A stretch of DNA of 64,000 nt from Kitasatospora sp. NBC_00315 (GTDB lineage: Bacteria; Actinomycetota; Actinomycetes; Streptomycetales; Streptomycetaceae): contig NZ_CP108025.1 of assembly GCF_041435095.1 (NCBI RefSeq), positions 6,324,001 to 6,388,000 on the forward strand. The letters run 5' to 3'. The notes under the pieces were generated by a model, which was not told the DNA's origin, did no database searches, and saw only the letters and a list, made by a program, of their open reading frames with translations. Positions 1-9,730 of the stretch are shown one piece after another. How positions within the stretch are numbered: the first letter of the stretch is position 1; the number at the start of each line of letters is the position of its first letter. Made by a program: the position numbers and the translations under genes.

Positions 1-74
1 TTGCGGGCGGCGGCGGGGCGTGGCGCCGGGGCGCTCGCTTCCTGGGGCTCGACCGGTTCGGGAGTGGTGGCCAT
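1..74 (-). CDS. N-terminus of an unidentified protein (cut by window edge)
   Basis: Reading leftward from an ATG at 74-72, an open frame runs off the window and encodes the first 24 residues, beginning MATTPEPVEPQEASAPAPRP. It is Pro/Ala/Glu-rich, as in the disordered leaders of many actinobacterial proteins. An AAGGA ribosome-binding site (about 84-88 on the minus strand) sits at normal spacing and supports the start. Function cannot be judged from this fragment. Confidence 0.5.
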   Translation of the reverse strand, partial: MATTPEPVEPQEASAPAPRPAAAR

Positions 75-599
75 GGTGAAGTCCTTACGGGCAGGTGGCT
101 CTGACGCTTGCGGGAGGCGCTGGGCGTGCTCCGGTTCGGCGCTGCTGTGACCTGCGGTCCTGCACGGGGTGACGTGCCGGGGACCAGGAACAGTGACCGT
201 GGCCGGGGGCGCCCGCGCATCCGCTTCAGCGGGGATGACGAGGTGTGGCGCCGGGTGTGACGATGGCAGCGGGGGTGGGGGCTCAGGTCACCGGACAGAT
301 GGCGCTGGACACGCGAAGGAGATCGACGTGGAGTCGACCAACCAGGGTGGTTCCGGCGCTTGGCATGCCAAGAGATTCGCACGCCTGGCGACTCGCGGTC
401 CACTAACGTCCGCATAGTGGACGGAATGGTTTCACACTGTGAGACGAACCGCTCTTTCCCGCGCTCCTGGCCCTGAGCTCCCGCCGGACCGGCCCGGGCG
501 AGCCCGCCGTCCGGCCCCGGCAGCCCGCCCCGCCCCACCGTACGGGACCCGTCGGCGGCACCGGCGGCCCCGTAGATCCGCACGGAGGCGTCGGCCCGA
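75..599. other. Intergenic region, 525 bp, no convincing gene
   Basis: This stretch separates two divergently oriented genes. An 82-codon frame at 169-417 on the plus strand is Gly/Ser/Ala-rich, has no ribosome-binding site and resembles no family I know, so I do not call it. The sequence around 345-400 is less G+C-rich than the rest and could hold the minus-strand gene's promoter, but I see no clear -35/-10 pair. Confidence 0.4.
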
Positions 600-605
600 T
601 ACCGT
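600..605 (+). promoter_or_regulatory. -10 element TACCGT, leaderless-type promoter
   Basis: TACCGT matches the actinobacterial -10 pattern TANNNT and is followed after exactly six bases by the GTG start at 612. That spacing puts the transcription start on the start codon, as in leaderless mRNAs. No ribosome-binding site precedes the GTG. No good -35 box is visible. Inference from spacing only. Confidence 0.4.
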
Positions 606-611
606 AGGGCT

Positions 612-1955
612 GTGCAACCAGCAGGCGAAATCACGAGACCGACTCCCGAGCGCCCCTCGCGGCGGCGGGGCAAGGGCTCCCGGCGCGCGGTCAAGCGGGT
701 CACCTGGCGCAGTACGGCCTGGGTGCTGATCAAGGAGACCACCAACACCTGCGTCGAGTACCGGGTGACCGGCCTCGCCGCCGAGGCGGCGTTCTTCACC
801 CTGCTCTCGATCCCGCCCCTGCTGCTCTGTCTGGCCGGCACCCTCGGCTACCTCGACGCGTTCCTCGGCGCAGGCACCATCGACAAGCTCAAGCAGGACA
901 TCGTCTCGGCATCCGGGACGGTGCTCTCGCAGTCGTCGGTCCACCAGATCGTCGAACCGCTGCTGCACGGCGTCTTCGACGACAAGCGGCCCGACCTGAT
1001 CTCGATCGGCTTCCTGCTCTCGCTCTGGTCCGGCTCCCGGGCGCTCTACATCTTCATCGACACCATCACCGTGATGTACGGCCTGGACGGCAAGCGCGGC
1101 ATCGTCAAGACCCGCCTGCTGTCACTGGGCCTCTATCTGGGCGCGCTGGTGATCGGCTCGCTGGTCCTGCCCCTGCTGGTGGCCGGCCCCGGCCTGGTGA
1201 TGAACGCGCTGCCCAACTCGGCCGCACTGGTGAGCGCGCTGTACTGGCCGGTGGCGATCCTGCTGCTGGTGGTCTTCCTCACCACCCTCTACCACCTGGC
1301 CGTGCCCGTCTCCACACCCTGGCGCGAGGACATCCCCGGCGCACTGGTGGCACTGGTCGTGCTGGTGGTCTGCAGCCTGGCACTGCGCCTCTACCTGGTG
1401 AGCTCCGTCGAGGGCCACTCGGTGTACGGGTCGCTGGCGGCGCCGGTGGCCGTCCTGCTCTGGATCTTCGTGGTCGCGCTGGCCGTGCTGATCGGCGCCG
1501 CGATGAACGCCGCCCTGGACCGCCGCTGGCCGACCCTGGAGACCGCCGACGCCCGCGCGGAGAACGAGCGCGCCAACGAGGAGGCCGCCGCCGCCGTGGT
1601 CCGCGAGGTCGCGGCCCGCCGGGCGGTCGAGCGGGCCAGGCGGGCCCGCGAGCTCGGCCTGGCCGAGGGGGTCGAGGACGAGTCCGAGGAGGAGGGGGAC
1701 GAGGGCGCGGTGCCCTCCGAGTACCCCGAGCGCTGGGCCGACGTCCTGGCGCCGGAGAACGTCAAGGGCCGGCTCGCCTCCCGCGGCCCGCACCACCGGC
1801 CGACGCCGCCCCCGCCCGACAGCGACCGCCCCGCCGAGCCCTTGCCCGCTCCGCCCGTGCACCCGGGGGCGCCCGGCCCGGACCCCGGCCGGGTGATGCC
1901 GGGGCAGCCGCCGCAGCTCCAGCCGCCCCGCCCGCCCCGGCCTCCCTGGGAGTAG
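612..1955 (+). CDS. YihY/virulence factor BrkB family membrane protein
   Basis: A 447-residue inner-membrane protein of the YihY/BrkB family. The family is common in actinobacteria and its molecular function is not settled; it was once thought to be RNase BN, which is not supported. After a basic 30-residue N-terminus, the family signature runs from about residue 45 (EYRVTGLAAEAAFFTLLSIP), followed by roughly six hydrophobic segments up to residue ~300. The C-terminal third is an acidic/alanine-rich, coiled-coil-like cytoplasmic tail (about 310-370) ending in a Pro-rich segment, longer than the minimal family core. The GTG start is favoured because a TANNNT -10 lies six bases upstream. Confidence 0.85.
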   Translation: MQPAGEITRPTPERPSRRRGKGSRRAVKRVTWRSTAWVLIKETTNTCVEYRVTGLAAEAAFFTLLSIPPLLLCLAGTLGYLDAFLGAGTIDKLKQDIVSASGTVLSQSSVHQIVEPLLHGVFDDKRPDLISIGFLLSLWSGSRALYIFIDTITVMYGLDGKRGIVKTRLLSLGLYLGALVIGSLVLPLLVAGPGLVMNALPNSAALVSALYWPVAILLLVVFLTTLYHLAVPVSTPWREDIPGALVALVVLVVCSLALRLYLVSSVEGHSVYGSLAAPVAVLLWIFVVALAVLIGAAMNAALDRRWPTLETADARAENERANEEAAAAVVREVAARRAVERARRARELGLAEGVEDESEEEGDEGAVPSEYPERWADVLAPENVKGRLASRGPHHRPTPPPPDSDRPAEPLPAPPVHPGAPGPDPGRVMPGQPPQLQPPRPPRPPWE

Positions 1956-2073
1956 CGCCGCGGACGGCCGCGGCCGCCCCCGGTGGCGGGCGGCCGTCCA
2001 CCGGTCGGTCATGATGGCCGGGGCCGGGGCGTCGCGAGTGCGGGGCAGCGCGGTCCGGCAAGGAGAGCGACGG

Positions 2074-3060
2074 ATGCAGACCTCGGGACAGGCCCTCGGC
2101 TACCACGGCCCGCCACCCTGGCACTGGGCCGACCTGGCCACCGCGTGGACGCCCGAGCCGGTCGTGCTCACCCTGGCGGCGCTGCTGGCGGGCTGGTACC
2201 TGTACGCCGTCACCGCGCTCGGCCGGGCCGGCGAGCGCTGGGGGCCGACCCGCACCGCCGCGTTCCTCGGCGGCCTGCTGCTCTGGGTCTGGGTCACCTG
2301 CTCCGGCCTCGGTGTGTACGAGCGGATCCTGTTCACCGACCGCGCGGTGCAGATCGTCCTGCTGCTGATGCTGGTCCCGTTGCTGCTCGCGCTCGGCGCG
2401 CCGGTCTCGCTGCTGGTGCGGACCTCCCCGCCCGCGCGCCGGGAGCGGCTGTTGCGGGCGTTGCGCAGCCGTCCGTCCAAGCTGCTGATGTTCCCCGCGA
2501 TCTCCACCGCGCTGCTGATGGCGCCGCCCTGGCTGCTCTACTGCACCCCCTGGTACGAGAAGACGCTCAGCAGCGGGCTGTGGAACACCGGCCTGCACGT
2601 CTCGCTGGTCGCGCTGGGACTCGCGTACTTCTGGCCGCGGCTGCAGATCGACCCGGTCGGCCACGAGTACCCGCACCTGGTCGGGCTGTTCATCACCTTC
2701 GCCGAGGTGATCTTCGACGCGGCGCTCGGGATCCTGCTGATCTACGGCGGCCACCTGGTGGCCGGCCACTACTACACGGAGCTGGCCCGCCCGTGGGGCC
2801 CGAGCGTGCGCCAGGACCAGACCTGGGGCGGCAACAGCCTCTGGGTGCTCGGCGACCTGGTCGGCCTGCCGTTCCTGTGCGCCCTGGTCCGCCGCATGAT
2901 CGTCCAGGGCCGGGTCGAGACGGCCGAGGTGGACGCTGCACTGGACGCCCGCTTCGAGGCGGCGGCCGTGGCCGGGCACCCGGAGCAGGACGAGCAGAGC
3001 ATGCGCCCCTGGTGGCTGGACGACCCCAACCTGCGCCACCGCTACGGCGGGGAGCACTGA
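2074..3060 (+). CDS. ctaG: Cytochrome c oxidase assembly protein CtaG (caa3 type)
   Basis: Multi-pass membrane protein of the caa3_CtaG family, which assists assembly of the copper centre of actinobacterial and Bacillus-type cytochrome c oxidases. The 328-residue product has about seven hydrophobic spans. The conserved segment with HxxxxHLVGLFITFAE around residues 195-215, and a C-terminal motif ending in WWLDDPN, are typical of streptomycete members. The frame is open further upstream, but the ATG at 2074 is chosen because AGGAGA lies seven bases before it. It follows the YihY-like gene by 118 bp on the same strand, so it probably has its own or a shared promoter. Confidence 0.88.
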   Translation: MQTSGQALGYHGPPPWHWADLATAWTPEPVVLTLAALLAGWYLYAVTALGRAGERWGPTRTAAFLGGLLLWVWVTCSGLGVYERILFTDRAVQIVLLLMLVPLLLALGAPVSLLVRTSPPARRERLLRALRSRPSKLLMFPAISTALLMAPPWLLYCTPWYEKTLSSGLWNTGLHVSLVALGLAYFWPRLQIDPVGHEYPHLVGLFITFAEVIFDAALGILLIYGGHLVAGHYYTELARPWGPSVRQDQTWGGNSLWVLGDLVGLPFLCALVRRMIVQGRVETAEVDAALDARFEAAAVAGHPEQDEQSMRPWWLDDPNLRHRYGGEH

Positions 3061-3238
3061 GCGGCGAGCACTGGTCCCCGGGTACTGATCCCGGGTACTG
3101 AGCGCTGAGCGCCGGGCCCCGGCGGCCCGAAAACCTGTGGCGGAGTCGGTCGGCCGGCGCTAGCGTGACTCTCGTCAGGAGCGGCCCGAGGCGGGCCGCT
3201 GCCGCAGAAGCCGTGCAACACACCGGGAGGTGAGGATC

Positions 3239-3313
3239 GTGACGACTGTCGCTGCCGTGGGCGCCGTCCGCGTCCGGAAGGTCATCGTTCCCACCCCCCT
3301 GGTCTCCGGCTGA
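3239..3313 (+). CDS. Possible 24-residue leader peptide upstream of rsgA
   Basis: A short frame starts at GTG 3239, directly after a strong GGGAGGTGAGG ribosome-binding site, and ends at TGA 3311-3313. It encodes MTTVAAVGAVRVRKVIVPTP followed by LVSG. A TANNNT -10 candidate (TAGCGT, 3161-3166) lies upstream. The quality of the ribosome-binding site contrasts with the TTG start of rsgA 93 bp downstream. It could be a regulatory leader peptide or simply a translated uORF. I recognise no family. Confidence 0.35.
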   Translation: MTTVAAVGAVRVRKVIVPTPLVSG

Positions 3314-3406
3314 CCCGACGTCCGACACCTCCGTGCGACGTCCGTAGCTCATCGCTCGCGCCCGAACGCGCGCAGCCGGGGCCGCCCCTTGCGAAGGGTC
3401 ACCCCG

Positions 3407-4531
3407 TTGTATCTCTCCACCTCCGCTGCCCATCCGCTGTCCGGCTACGGCTGGGACGACGACTGGGCCGCTGATTTCTCCTTCCACGCCGCGGTCGGGC
3501 TGCTGCCCGGCCGGGTGGTCCGGGTCGACCGCGGCCTGTGCAGCGTCGCCGTCGCCGACGGCGGCGCCGTGCGCGTCCTGCGGGCCGAGATGTCCGACGT
3601 CTCCACCCCCGATCCGATGCGCTACGTCTGCACCGGCGACTGGGTCGCGGTCGACGAGGTGCCCGGCGGCCGAGCGGCCGTACGGGTCCTGATGCCGCGT
3701 CGCACCGCACTGGTGCGCTCGACCAACACCAAGCGCTCCGAGGCGCAGGTCCTGGCGACCAACGTCGACCGGATCGCGATCTGCGTCTCGCTCGCGGCCG
3801 AGGTCGACCTCGGCCGGATCGAGCGCTTCCTCGCCCTGGCCGCCGCCAGCGGCACCGGCGAGGCGCTGCTCGGCGGTCCGCCCCGGCCCGGCGCCGAGCC
3901 GCTGATCGTGCTCACCAAGGCCGACCTGGCCTCCGACGCCGAGCACATCCGGGCCGATGTCGAGGGTGTCGCCCCCGGCGTGACGGTCCTGGTGGTCAGC
4001 GCCGGGACCGGCGAGGGCCTGGACGTGCTGCGGGCCTGCACACCGGGCAGCACCGCGCTGATCGGCCAGTCGGGTGCGGGAAAGTCCACCCTGACCAACG
4101 CGCTGGCCGGGGCCGAGGTGATGACGGTCCAGCAGACCCGGTCGGTCGACGAGAAGGGCCGGCACACCACGACCGCACGCGAGATGGTCCCGCTGCCGGG
4201 CGGCGGCGTCCTGATCGACACGCCCGGCCTGCGGGAGGTCGGCCTCTTCGGCGGGGACGGCCTGGCCCAGGCCTTCTCCGAGGTCGAGGAGCTCGCCGAG
4301 CGCTGCCGGTTCCACGACTGCGGCCACCACACCGAGCCCGGCTGCGCCGTGCGGTCGGCGCTGGCCGACGGCGAACTCTCCGAGCGTCGCTGGGAGAGCT
4401 ACGTCAAGCTGCAGCGCGAGAACGAGTGGGTCGCCTCGCGGACGGACGCCCGGCTCGCTGCCGAGCGGCTGAAGAAGTGGAAGGCGATCACCAAGTCGGT
4501 GCGGGCGGCGGGCGGCACCGTCAAGCGCTGA
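3407..4531 (+). CDS. rsgA: Ribosome small-subunit-dependent GTPase RsgA
   Basis: Circularly permuted GTPase that helps late maturation of the 30S subunit. With the start used here it is 374 residues. It has an OB-fold N-domain (about 35-100), the permuted GTPase with the G4-like LTKAD (~169-173) before the P-loop GQSGAGKS (~220-227) and DTPG (G3), and a C-terminal zinc knuckle with the CRFHDCGHHTEPGC pattern. The frame opens at TTG 3389, but TTG 3407 is preferred: AAGGG lies eight bases upstream, and the product then begins close to the conserved HPLxxYGWDD segment. A strong hairpin follows its stop. Confidence 0.9.
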   Translation: MYLSTSAAHPLSGYGWDDDWAADFSFHAAVGLLPGRVVRVDRGLCSVAVADGGAVRVLRAEMSDVSTPDPMRYVCTGDWVAVDEVPGGRAAVRVLMPRRTALVRSTNTKRSEAQVLATNVDRIAICVSLAAEVDLGRIERFLALAAASGTGEALLGGPPRPGAEPLIVLTKADLASDAEHIRADVEGVAPGVTVLVVSAGTGEGLDVLRACTPGSTALIGQSGAGKSTLTNALAGAEVMTVQQTRSVDEKGRHTTTAREMVPLPGGGVLIDTPGLREVGLFGGDGLAQAFSEVEELAERCRFHDCGHHTEPGCAVRSALADGELSERRWESYVKLQRENEWVASRTDARLAAERLKKWKAITKSVRAAGGTVKR

Positions 4532-4552
4532 CGTCCCGCCGTCCGCGACCTG

Positions 4553-4596
4553 CCGTACGGCCGCCCGGGGCCCTGACGCCCCGGGCGGCCGTACGG
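4553..4596. terminator. Bidirectional hairpin terminator between rsgA and GH1 gene
   Basis: A perfect 19-bp inverted repeat (arms 4553-4571 and 4578-4596, beginning CCGTACGGCC) with a six-base loop lies between the convergent stops at 4531 and 4610. It has no U-tract, as is usual for streptomycete terminators. Confidence 0.8.
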
Positions 4597-4609
4597 GCCG
4601 GTGGGTCGG

Positions 4610-6127
<1,518 letters not shown>

Positions 6128-7039
6128 TCAGCCCTTGACGGCGCCCTGCATGATGCCGCCGACGATCTGCCGGCCGAGCAGCGCGAACACCACCAGGACC
6201 GGGAGGGTGCCGATCAGGGTGCCGGCCATCACGATCGACTGGTCCTGGACGTAGCCCTGACCCAGCGAGCGCAGCGCGACCTGCACCGTCGGGTTCTGCG
6301 AACTCAGCGCCACGATCGGCCAGAAGAAGTCGTTCCAGGTGGCCATGAAGGTCAGCATGCCGAGCACCGCCATGCCGGGACGGGCCACCGGCAGCACGAT
6401 GGACCGGAAGATCCGCAGGGACGAGGCGCCGTCCACCCGGGCGGCCTCGATCAGCTCGTCGGGCAGCGCCTGGATCAGGAACTGCCGCATGAAGAAGACC
6501 CCGAACGCGGAGACCAGGGACGGCAGGATCACCGACGGCAGCTTGTTCTGCAGATCCATCTTGACGATCACCATGAACAGCGGGATGACCCCCAGCTGCG
6601 GCGGGATCATCATCGTGCCCACCGTGACGGCGAGCAGCAGCCCCCGGCCCCGGAACCGGAGCTTGGCGAAGGCGAAGCCGGCCAGCGTGGAGGAGAGCAC
6701 CACGCCCAGCGTCACCGTGGACGCGACGATCAGCGAGTTCACCAGCGCGGTGCCGATGGCGGCCTGCTGGAGCGCCTCGCCGATGTTGTGGAACAGGTTG
6801 CCGCCGGGGGTGAGCGCGGGCCGGGCCGAGCTCATCTCGGCATTGGTGCGGCTGGCGCCCACCAGTGTCCAGTAGAACGGGAACACGAACAGCGCGGTGG
6901 CACCGATCAGGACGGCGTAGGCCAACGGGCCGCCCTGCAGCGGCGAGCGCCTGCGCAGCCACGCGATCCGGGGCCGCTCGGCGGAGTGGGGCTCCCGGAC
7001 GCGCAGCTCCGAGGTCTGAACAGTCGTCATGTCACTCAC
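6128..7039 (-). CDS. Carbohydrate ABC transporter permease (CebG-like)
   Basis: Inner-membrane permease of the MalG/CebG type, 303 residues, with about six spans and the cytoplasmic EAA loop (ELIEAARVDGASSLRIF) that docks on the ATPase. The ATPase is not encoded here; streptomycete importers of this class usually share the remote multitasking ATPase MsiK. The GTG start at 7039 overlaps the stop of the upstream permease in a GTGA junction, so the two are probably translationally coupled. An ATG three codons later is possible. Confidence 0.9.
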   Translation of the reverse strand: MSDMTTVQTSELRVREPHSAERPRIAWLRRRSPLQGGPLAYAVLIGATALFVFPFYWTLVGASRTNAEMSSARPALTPGGNLFHNIGEALQQAAIGTALVNSLIVASTVTLGVVLSSTLAGFAFAKLRFRGRGLLLAVTVGTMMIPPQLGVIPLFMVIVKMDLQNKLPSVILPSLVSAFGVFFMRQFLIQALPDELIEAARVDGASSLRIFRSIVLPVARPGMAVLGMLTFMATWNDFFWPIVALSSQNPTVQVALRSLGQGYVQDQSIVMAGTLIGTLPVLVVFALLGRQIVGGIMQGAVKG

Positions 7040-7989
7040 CGGTCCGTACGGTTGCGCCGGGCGGCGATCGCCGCGTTGGCCAGGGCCAGCAGCACGATCA
7101 GCAGGAACATCACCCAGGCGACCGCGGCCGCCCGGCCGAGGTGGAAGAAGCTCCAGCCCTGCTCGTACATGTAGAGGCCCAGGGTCTGGTACTGGTGCGA
7201 GACGCCGCCGCCCGCGTTGCCCTCGTAGAGCAGCGGTTCGCCGAACAGCTGGGTCGCGCCGATGGTGGAGACCACCACCGTGAAGATGATCGTCGGGCGC
7301 AGGCCGGGCACGGTCACGTGCAGGAACTGCTTCCAGCGCGAGGCGCCGTCCATCGCGGCGGACTCGTACAGCTCGGTCGGGACGGCCTGCATGCCGGCCA
7401 GGTAGATCAGGGCGTTGTAGCCCGTCCAGCGCCAGGTGACGATGGTCGAGACGCCGATCTGCGAGGCCCAGCTGTTCGCCTGCCAGTCCACCGGGTCGAG
7501 TCCGACGCTGCTCAGGGCCCAGTTGAGCAGCCCGTAGTCGCGGCCGAAGAGCTGCGCGAAGACGAGCGTGGCCGCGGCCACCGAGGTCGCGTACGGCATC
7601 AGCATCGCGACCCGGAAGAAGGTGCGGCCGCGGAGGCGGTAGTTCAGCAGGTGGGCCAGTCCGAGCGCCATGATCAGCTGCGGGACGGTGGAGAGCACCC
7701 CGATGGTGAAGGTGTTGCGCAGCGCGTTCCAGAAGAACGGGTCCTCGAACAGGCGGGTGTAGTTCTGGAACCCGACCCAGTCCATCCGGTCGGAGGTCTG
7801 CAGTTCGACCCGGTGCAGCGAGACGTACGCGGTGTACAGCAGCGGGAAGAGGCCGAAGGCCGCGAACAGGACGAAGAACGGCGCCAGGTAGCCGTAGGGC
7901 GCGGCGCGGGTGCCCCGCCGGGCGCGGGGCCGGCCCCCGGGGACGGCCGCCGCGGGGCGGGGGCTTCGGTCGGTGGTACTGATGGCCAT
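7036..7989 (-). CDS. Carbohydrate ABC transporter permease (CebF-like)
   Basis: MalF/CebF-type membrane permease of 317 residues. A basic Arg/Pro-rich N-terminus is followed by about six spans. The EAA-type loop (PTELYESAAMDGASRWKQF) lies around residues 205-225. GAAGGA precedes the ATG. It is the middle gene of the binding protein-permease-permease-glucosidase operon, 60 bp after the binding-protein stop. Confidence 0.9.
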   Translation of the reverse strand: MAISTTDRSPRPAAAVPGGRPRARRGTRAAPYGYLAPFFVLFAAFGLFPLLYTAYVSLHRVELQTSDRMDWVGFQNYTRLFEDPFFWNALRNTFTIGVLSTVPQLIMALGLAHLLNYRLRGRTFFRVAMLMPYATSVAAATLVFAQLFGRDYGLLNWALSSVGLDPVDWQANSWASQIGVSTIVTWRWTGYNALIYLAGMQAVPTELYESAAMDGASRWKQFLHVTVPGLRPTIIFTVVVSTIGATQLFGEPLLYEGNAGGGVSHQYQTLGLYMYEQGWSFFHLGRAAAVAWVMFLLIVLLALANAAIAARRNRTDR

Positions 7990-8049
7990 GGTGGTCCTTC
8001 GGTGGGCCGGGTGGTCCGGGCCGGCGGGGCCCGGACCACCGGTGGTCTG

Positions 8050-9357
8050 TCAGTTCCCGCTGGCCTTCTTGACGTTGTCCAGCGCGTGCTGCCAGGCGGC
8101 GTCCGGCGCGGTGCCGGTGCGCTCCACCTCGCCGAGGGCGTCGGTGAACGCCTTGCCGACCACGCCGTCCTCGGTGCCGAGCACCTGGGCGGGCATGTTG
8201 GCGGCCGACTCGCTGAAGATCTGGCCGATCGGCGCGTTGTTGAAGTACGGGTCCTGGATCGACTTGATGTCGGCCTGGGCGTCGGTGCTGGAGGGGAAGG
8301 ACCCCTGCTTGGTGAACACCTTGACCTGCTGCTCCCGGGCGGTCAGCCAGGTGATCAGCTCGGCGGCCGCCTTCTGGTGCTTGGAGGTCTTCGGGATCGC
8401 CAGGTAGGAGCCGCCCCAGTTACCGGTCTTGCCGGGGCCGGCCGCGATGTCCCACTTGCCGGCGAAGGCGTCGCCGGCCTGGCCCTTGATGTAGCCGATC
8501 ATCCAGGCGGGGCAGCTCAGGGTGGCGAACTTGCCCGTGGTGAAGGCCTTGTTCCACTCGGGCGTCCACTGCGGGAGCTTGGCGGAGAGGCCGTCGGCGA
8601 CGAGCTTGGTGGAGTCCGCCCAGGCGCTCTTCACGGCCGCGCTGCTGTCGTAGACCGGCTTGTCCGACTCGTCCGCGTAGCGGACCTTCTGCTGGCCCAC
8701 CTCGGCGGTGAACATGCCCGCCGCGCTGTCCGTCCAGGCGTTGCCCGCCTCGGCCTTGCCGACGTACTCCTTGCCGAGTTCGAGGTAGCCCGCCCAGGTG
8801 GACCACTTCGCGGCCAGCTCGGTGCGGTCGGTGGGCAGGCCGGCCGCCTTGAACAGGTCGGTGCGGTAGCAGATCGCCTCCGGGCCGATGTCGGTACCGG
8901 CGCCGAGGACCTTGCCGTCGGCGGTCTTGACGGCGGCGGCCTTCCACGGCACCAGGCCGTCGTTGACGGTGCCGGCGCCCACCGTCTTGAGGTCGACGAA
9001 CTTGTCGGCCTGCTTCTGCAGCACGCTGGCGACCCGGCCGACCTCCAGGCCCTGGATGTCGGCGAGCCCGCCGCCGCCGGCCAGTTTGGTCTGCAGCGCC
9101 TGCCAGTACTGGCCCTCGTCCTGGGTGTCGCTCTGCTTGATGGTGACGTTCGGGTGCAGCTTCATGTACTCGTCGTAGAGGCCGGTCTCCTTGAACCCGA
9201 AGGTGCCGAAGAGGTCCACGGTGAGCGTGACCTTGCTGTCGGCGGCGTCCGTGGACCCGCCCGCGGAGCCCGAGCTGCAGGCGGTGAGGAGGAGCATGGC
9301 GGCGAGGGCAGCGGTGCCGAGGGAGGCGGCGGTGCGGCGGGCTCTGAAGGTGGGCAT
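8050..9357 (-). CDS. Sugar ABC transporter substrate-binding lipoprotein (CebE-like)
   Basis: Extracytoplasmic solute-binding protein of 435 residues that would deliver a beta-glucan oligosaccharide to the permeases. The N-terminus has basic residues, a hydrophobic segment and the lipobox LLTACSS (~26-32), so it is predicted to be lipid-anchored. The frame is open to 9459, but ATG 9357 is chosen: AGGAGGC sits six bases upstream and the signal peptide then begins correctly. First gene of the operon. Two LacI-type palindromes lie 64-105 bp upstream. Substrate is inferred from the neighbouring GH1 and GH81 enzymes; cellobiose (as for CebE) is the main alternative. Confidence 0.88.
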   Translation of the reverse strand: MPTFRARRTAASLGTAALAAMLLLTACSSGSAGGSTDAADSKVTLTVDLFGTFGFKETGLYDEYMKLHPNVTIKQSDTQDEGQYWQALQTKLAGGGGLADIQGLEVGRVASVLQKQADKFVDLKTVGAGTVNDGLVPWKAAAVKTADGKVLGAGTDIGPEAICYRTDLFKAAGLPTDRTELAAKWSTWAGYLELGKEYVGKAEAGNAWTDSAAGMFTAEVGQQKVRYADESDKPVYDSSAAVKSAWADSTKLVADGLSAKLPQWTPEWNKAFTTGKFATLSCPAWMIGYIKGQAGDAFAGKWDIAAGPGKTGNWGGSYLAIPKTSKHQKAAAELITWLTAREQQVKVFTKQGSFPSSTDAQADIKSIQDPYFNNAPIGQIFSESAANMPAQVLGTEDGVVGKAFTDALGEVERTGTAPDAAWQHALDNVKKASGN

Positions 9358-9420
9358 GGAAGCCTCCTGGCTTCGTCCGGATTCATCGGCACTGGGTGGA
9401 GGGCTGGGTGAGGGGGACAA

Positions 9421-9432
9421 GAGAGCGCTCTC
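9421..9432. promoter_or_regulatory. LacI-family operator 1 (CebR-like palindrome)
   Basis: GAGAGCGCTCTC is a perfect 12-bp palindrome upstream of the binding-protein gene. It resembles the CebR/CelR operator TGGGAGCGCTCCCA known from streptomycetes and Thermobifida. Likely bound by the LacI protein encoded at 12771-13814. Confidence 0.72.
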
Positions 9433-9441
9433 ATCGAATGG

Positions 9442-9461
9442 GCTTGAGAGCGCTCTCAAGC
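9442..9461. promoter_or_regulatory. LacI-family operator 2 (20-bp perfect palindrome)
   Basis: GCTTGAGAGCGCTCTCAAGC is perfectly palindromic over 20 bp. It contains TGAGAGCGCTCTCA. Its centre lies 25 bp from operator 1, so two dimers could bind next to each other upstream of the importer operon. Confidence 0.8.
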
Positions 9462-9631
9462 GCTGTCAGGAGATTGCCGGGCGGCACCACCCGCCGTCAA
9501 GGGCCCGAAATCCGACCGTGACCTAGCGCTCGGCCGGGCCGGGCGTGTCGGCGCCGTGATTCGGGACGGTTTCCGGCCGGTCTCGTCCAGGTCATTGACA
9601 GCCCGGCGGCCGGGCCTTACCTTCCGGAATT

Positions 9632-9645
9632 TGAGAGCGCTCTCA
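9632..9645. promoter_or_regulatory. LacI-family operator 3, upstream of GH81 gene
   Basis: TGAGAGCGCTCTCA, a perfect 14-bp palindrome identical in core to operator 2, lies 86 bp upstream of the GH81 start. It would place the secreted glucanase under the same repressor as the importer. Confidence 0.78.
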
Positions 9646-9730
9646 CCTGGCCCTTTGCGGGGATTCCCCACCGGTGGCTCTCGCCCGTGCCACCGTCCCG
9701 GACTCACCCCACCCCCACGAGGTGTCCCGA

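Noticed and set aside
169-417. 82-codon plus-strand frame in the first intergenic region
   Set aside because: No ribosome-binding site, biased Gly/Ser/Ala composition and no family resemblance; such frames arise by chance in G+C-rich DNA.
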